From Chlamydiota bacterium (GTDB lineage Bacteria; Chlamydiota; Chlamydiia; Chlamydiales; Rhabdochlamydiaceae): a stretch of DNA of 16,837 bases. Position 1 is the first letter of the stretch; each line of letters begins with the position of its first letter. The DNA is taken from the NCBI GenBank assembly GCA_013041585.1, contig JABEVM010000056.1, positions 1-16,837 of the forward strand, given 5' to 3'. This document shows, piece by piece, positions 13,857-16,837 of this stretch. The position numbers and the translations under genes are program-made. The notes beneath the pieces were generated by a model. That model saw only the letters and a list, made by a program, of their open reading frames with translations, was not told the origin of the DNA and did not search any database.

Positions 13857-16796
13857 TTACTCTGATTCAATTCTCTTAGAATCTGGAATTGCTTTTATCA
13901 GCATAAGAAGAGAGTAATAGGCTGCTCTTTGTATTTGGTTACCGGCGGATTCTAGGAGTTCCCAAGAATAGCTTGGGACCGCATCTGGTGTTCGATGACG
14001 CAAAATAGTATTAACGAGATCTTCATGGTCTAGATTGTTTATTTCGAATTTTTCTAATTCAGGAGCTTCGGAGAGATTTCTTACGGAGAGAGGTTTTTTT
14101 ATAAATCCCACAGCTCCGTGATTTGCAAGCCCTTTCTTCTCTGAGCGCAGCATAATCACGTTAATTTTTACCTTGTTTCTATCAGCCTCAAGCCCTAGAT
14201 AAACACCTCCGAAAGATTGAACAGGATCTGTTTCAAAAAACAGGTAATTTAAATGAATAGCAGGACAAGCCGAATTATCTAGAACTTGTTTAAATGAATC
14301 ATTTAATTCGGTTTCTGGAGCAGGGCTATTATGGGCATACATTTTTATGCTTTGTATACGAGAAAGGCCTCTCTTTTCTTCAAGATCAGAGAATTTCTGC
14401 AAAAGAGCTTCTACTAACCTTTGGCTATGAACTCCCGCTTGGCTGTGCCCGGAAATTTCTAATGTAAATTTTTCTAGCGAATGAGCTGCCGCCAATCTGG
14501 AAAGATGAAAATCTAATGTTTTCAAAATCCTTTCTTTATCTCTTTCAAAGATGCTCTTTGCAATTCCAGTAGGATCGAGATTTTCAATTGCGCTCTGAGG
14601 ACCCCCTACAGCTGAAATTTTAGGCTGTGTTCCACGAAAGTTCAAATAGATAGAAGTAGGCTCTGCTGATTTATCTGGGTTGATAGGCGCTAATATATGA
14701 AAAAATACCCCATCTATTCTTATATTTGTTTCAAGAACTTCGTAATAACAACCATTTTGTGAACCTGGAAAAGGAGGAACGATCATTCCAATTTTGAGTT
14801 CTTTGTAAATCAAAACTTTGCCATTGTATTCAGCTGCGGCCAAATGCAAATGAAACTCATCAACTCCATCTGTAATACCACATTGATTTAAAAAACCTAG
14901 ATCATGGACGAAATGGTCAAAGGAAGCAAAGCCTTGAAGTTGGTCGAGGTACATAAAAAGGGATTCAGATGAGCTCATGTGTATATTTCCAATAACTATT
15001 CTACGAAACGCATTGACTAAGATTTCTATTTGATCGTTTTCTAATTCTGTAAAAGAAGGTGCCTCGAGTACGCGGGCCCTTTCTGCACGAGAAAGCTGCA
15101 ATGCGCATACAAATGACATTGTATTTGGATCAAGACCCTCTTTTATTGTGCCTGTAGACTCGAAATGACGTTTAAGACTGCGATAGAAAAGTTCTAAATC
15201 GATTTTTTGAAGATTGGCTCCAATCCCAATACAAGCTTTTTTCACATCAAGCCATGTTAAAGCTTGTTTGCCATCTAATTGGTACCGTTTCCAAACGCGA
15301 TTTGCTAGATCCTTGCCATAGGTTTCTATAAGAAGAAGATGAAATACTTCTACACCTTTTTTCGTTTCTCTTGGGTCTGTAGAAATGGCAAAACTATCAT
15401 TTCCAACACTAATTGTCTTTTCGTTGTGCGCTGGCCCGAACATTTCTTGCGACTCTAAAGTCTTGCGAAGATAAGCTAAAAAATTGACTTGGCCTTCAAA
15501 CTCAATAGGGCTTGTTTGATTGGTGCTTAGTTGATTTTCTAAGAATGTTGATCGAGTCATCAGCATGACGTTATCGCACGAATCAGTCAGAGAAGTATCC
15601 TCTTCTTCAATCGCTGGTAAAACCGGAGGAGTACATTTTTTGTTCCATTCTAAAGGCCCAGAATCCTCTTCGCTGAATATAGGTCGGTTTTCATCTTGGA
15701 TCATCGAGGCCAGTAAAGGGTCTTCACAGGAATAAGAAGATGCTAAACTTGAAGATAGGCCGTCATTCTCAGAATAACCAGGGACCGGTGTTGCTAAATC
15801 TTCTGCGAACTCTACTTGACCCGGTTGTCCAAAGATGTCTGTTAACGTGATCACAGGAATAGAAAGTTCTCTTGGTGATTCATTGTGCATGCCTTGAGGA
15901 ACCAATTCTAGTTCGGTATCGATAACAGGACTTGGGATGGGGGAAATTGGGAGTTGTTGAAGGTTAGCTTCTCTCTCTAGTGAAGATGGCTCTGGCTGAT
16001 CAAGCAAATCTGCCTTAGATGAGGATGCTTGCGTATCTGGTGCTTCCGGCTTAGGCGGCGGAACTGGTAAACTTAGTTGACTTACTAAGTGGGGATTAAA
16101 TCCGATTAATCTTAAGTACCCCTTATCTTCTCCCAACTGAGTAATCTCTTGGAGCATTCTTTCTCGAGCCCAAAATAAACCCATTCCTAAAATGAGATTG
16201 ATTCCTACGACAGCCGCCCCGAAGGTTATAAGAGGGAGAGAATTCTCTGGTAGTTTTACATGAGAATTAAAATTTATCAGCGCCTCCGAAAGAGGAATTT
16301 CTGTTACTTTGTGTACAAACTGCGTTTTTGCATGATCAATGACAGCTGTGGTATATAGCAGGGTAGAAAAAAGAGAGGATGGGGCTTTTGAAAGCTTTGG
16401 TCCGAACTCAGACAAAATTCCATTTAGGTCTATCTGTTTTCCTATTTTATGGGATACTTCGGAAGCGAGAAAAGAGAATTTTTTTGGGAGCTCCAAAGAT
16501 GAATACGAACTAGAAGCAGCCTTTTTTAGTTCGGAGAGAACTAGAGAGCAAACGTATTTAGCTTCTGAAGCCCTTTGCAGAATAGGACGTAGAATAGGAA
16601 ATTTAGAAGCCGGGGCAATCCCTTGGATTTTCTGAGACGCTATTTCTAAGGTGCCATGGGAGATGATCCTTCCAACGGAGACAGCTGTATCTATGCCTTG
16701 GGAGATGAATTCCCCAGAATTTTGAATTACAGAATCCGAGCGGATGTATAAGTCCGTAGCGAATAATACACTTCTTTCAAAAATTGATATTCCCAT
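13857..16796 (-). CDS. Membrane-anchored protein with class 3 lipase-like C-terminal domain
   Basis: This 979-residue protein has no family I can name over its full length. Residues 1-180 are helical without a signal peptide. Residues 187-210 form one clear transmembrane helix, followed by RER. Residues about 240-430 form a Ser/Pro/Glu-rich, probably disordered linker, and residues about 430-670 a helical region. The C-terminal part reads like a class 3 lipase (PF01764-type alpha/beta hydrolase): FRGT at 720-723 after a strand, a nucleophile elbow GHSQAG (Ser785) after strand FTLEIS, ETDPV with Asp857, and NHGAVGF with His893, in the correct order and roughly usual spacing. These would form the Ser-Asp-His triad, so esterase or phospholipase activity is a good inference. 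The elbow is G-x-S-x-A rather than the common G-x-S-x-G. The ATG at 16796 is preceded by a weak AAGAAG and a TATATAAA box. Membrane attachment and linker suggest a surface or host-facing enzyme. Confidence 0.87.
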   Translation of the reverse strand: MGISIFERSVLFATDLYIRSDSVIQNSGEFISQGIDTAVSVGRIISHGTLEIASQKIQGIAPASKFPILRPILQRASEAKYVCSLVLSELKKAASSSYSSLELPKKFSFLASEVSHKIGKQIDLNGILSEFGPKLSKAPSSLFSTLLYTTAVIDHAKTQFVHKVTEIPLSEALINFNSHVKLPENSLPLITFGAAVVGINLILGMGLFWARERMLQEITQLGEDKGYLRLIGFNPHLVSQLSLPVPPPKPEAPDTQASSSKADLLDQPEPSSLEREANLQQLPISPIPSPVIDTELELVPQGMHNESPRELSIPVITLTDIFGQPGQVEFAEDLATPVPGYSENDGLSSSLASSYSCEDPLLASMIQDENRPIFSEEDSGPLEWNKKCTPPVLPAIEEEDTSLTDSCDNVMLMTRSTFLENQLSTNQTSPIEFEGQVNFLAYLRKTLESQEMFGPAHNEKTISVGNDSFAISTDPRETKKGVEVFHLLLIETYGKDLANRVWKRYQLDGKQALTWLDVKKACIGIGANLQKIDLELFYRSLKRHFESTGTIKEGLDPNTMSFVCALQLSRAERARVLEAPSFTELENDQIEILVNAFRRIVIGNIHMSSSESLFMYLDQLQGFASFDHFVHDLGFLNQCGITDGVDEFHLHLAAAEYNGKVLIYKELKIGMIVPPFPGSQNGCYYEVLETNIRIDGVFFHILAPINPDKSAEPTSIYLNFRGTQPKISAVGGPQSAIENLDPTGIAKSIFERDKERILKTLDFHLSRLAAAHSLEKFTLEISGHSQAGVHSQRLVEALLQKFSDLEEKRGLSRIQSIKMYAHNSPAPETELNDSFKQVLDNSACPAIHLNYLFFETDPVQSFGGVYLGLEADRNKVKINVIMLRSEKKGLANHGAVGFIKKPLSVRNLSEAPELEKFEINNLDHEDLVNTILRHRTPDAVPSYSWELLESAGNQIQRAAYYSLLMLIKAIPDSKRIESE

Positions 16797-16800
16797 TTTA

Positions 16801-16822
16801 CTTCTTAAAATTTTTATATATA
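16801..16822 (-). promoter_or_regulatory. Possible -10 box and weak ribosome binding site of the lipase-like gene
   Basis: On the minus strand TATATAAA (16815-16822) lies about 18 bases before the ATG at 16796, and AAGAAG (16801-16806) lies 4 bases before it. The matching -35 would fall at or beyond the window edge, so the promoter cannot be confirmed, and the leader would be very short. Confidence 0.3.
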
Positions 16823-16837
16823 GTTGAATTAACTGTG

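Noticed and set aside
16339..16635. 98-residue plus-strand frame antisense to the lipase-like gene
   Set aside because: No start signal and no recognisable product; the minus-strand frame there is part of a 979-residue continuous protein.
13857..16796. Chlamydial inclusion membrane (Inc) protein
   Set aside because: Inc proteins carry a bilobed pair of closely spaced hydrophobic helices; this protein has a single one at residues 187-210.

Overview
The window is about 16.8 kb and carries six protein-coding genes. I see no RNA gene, insertion sequence, CRISPR array or phage gene. The DNA is moderately AT-rich. Three of the six genes encode very large proteins with no recognisable overall family. 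Serine-rich linkers, an alpha-solenoid-like giant protein and a membrane-anchored hydrolase, next to ordinary metabolic genes, suggest an intracellular or host-associated Gram-negative bacterium. My best guess is a Parachlamydia-like (environmental) chlamydia. That is an impression from gene content and sequence style, not a proof; no phylogenetic marker is present.

Layout. (1) 43-7590, plus strand: one uninterrupted 2515-residue protein. It has a possible nucleotidyltransferase-fold region near the N-terminus (about residues 120-245), a long helical body, and five diverged tandem repeats of about 115 residues in the middle (residues 946-1490). (2) 7583-10513, minus strand: a two-gene unit with its own strong-looking promoter at 10642-10670. 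It encodes a 740-residue unknown protein (up to 774 if a TTG start is used) and then a class I SAM-dependent O-methyltransferase. The methyltransferase gene converges on the giant gene, and both stop codons lie in one 8-bp palindrome. (3) 10736-13674, minus strand: a DoxX-family membrane protein followed 32 bp later by an alpha-glucan (glycogen) phosphorylase. (4) 13857-16796, minus strand: a 979-residue protein with one transmembrane segment, a long disordered linker and a C-terminal domain with the hallmarks of a class 3 lipase-type alpha/beta hydrolase, including a complete candidate Ser-Asp-His triad.

How the genes fit together. The phosphorylase is ordinary glycogen or maltodextrin catabolism. 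The methyltransferase and DoxX protein are small accessory enzymes or membrane proteins of uncertain substrate. The three large unknown proteins look like lineage-specific, possibly host-interaction proteins. All contain the short ASSSK motif in low-complexity segments, but nothing in the sequence ties them into one pathway. The items most worth pursuing are the giant protein (repeats plus possible NTase head) and the membrane-anchored lipase-like protein.
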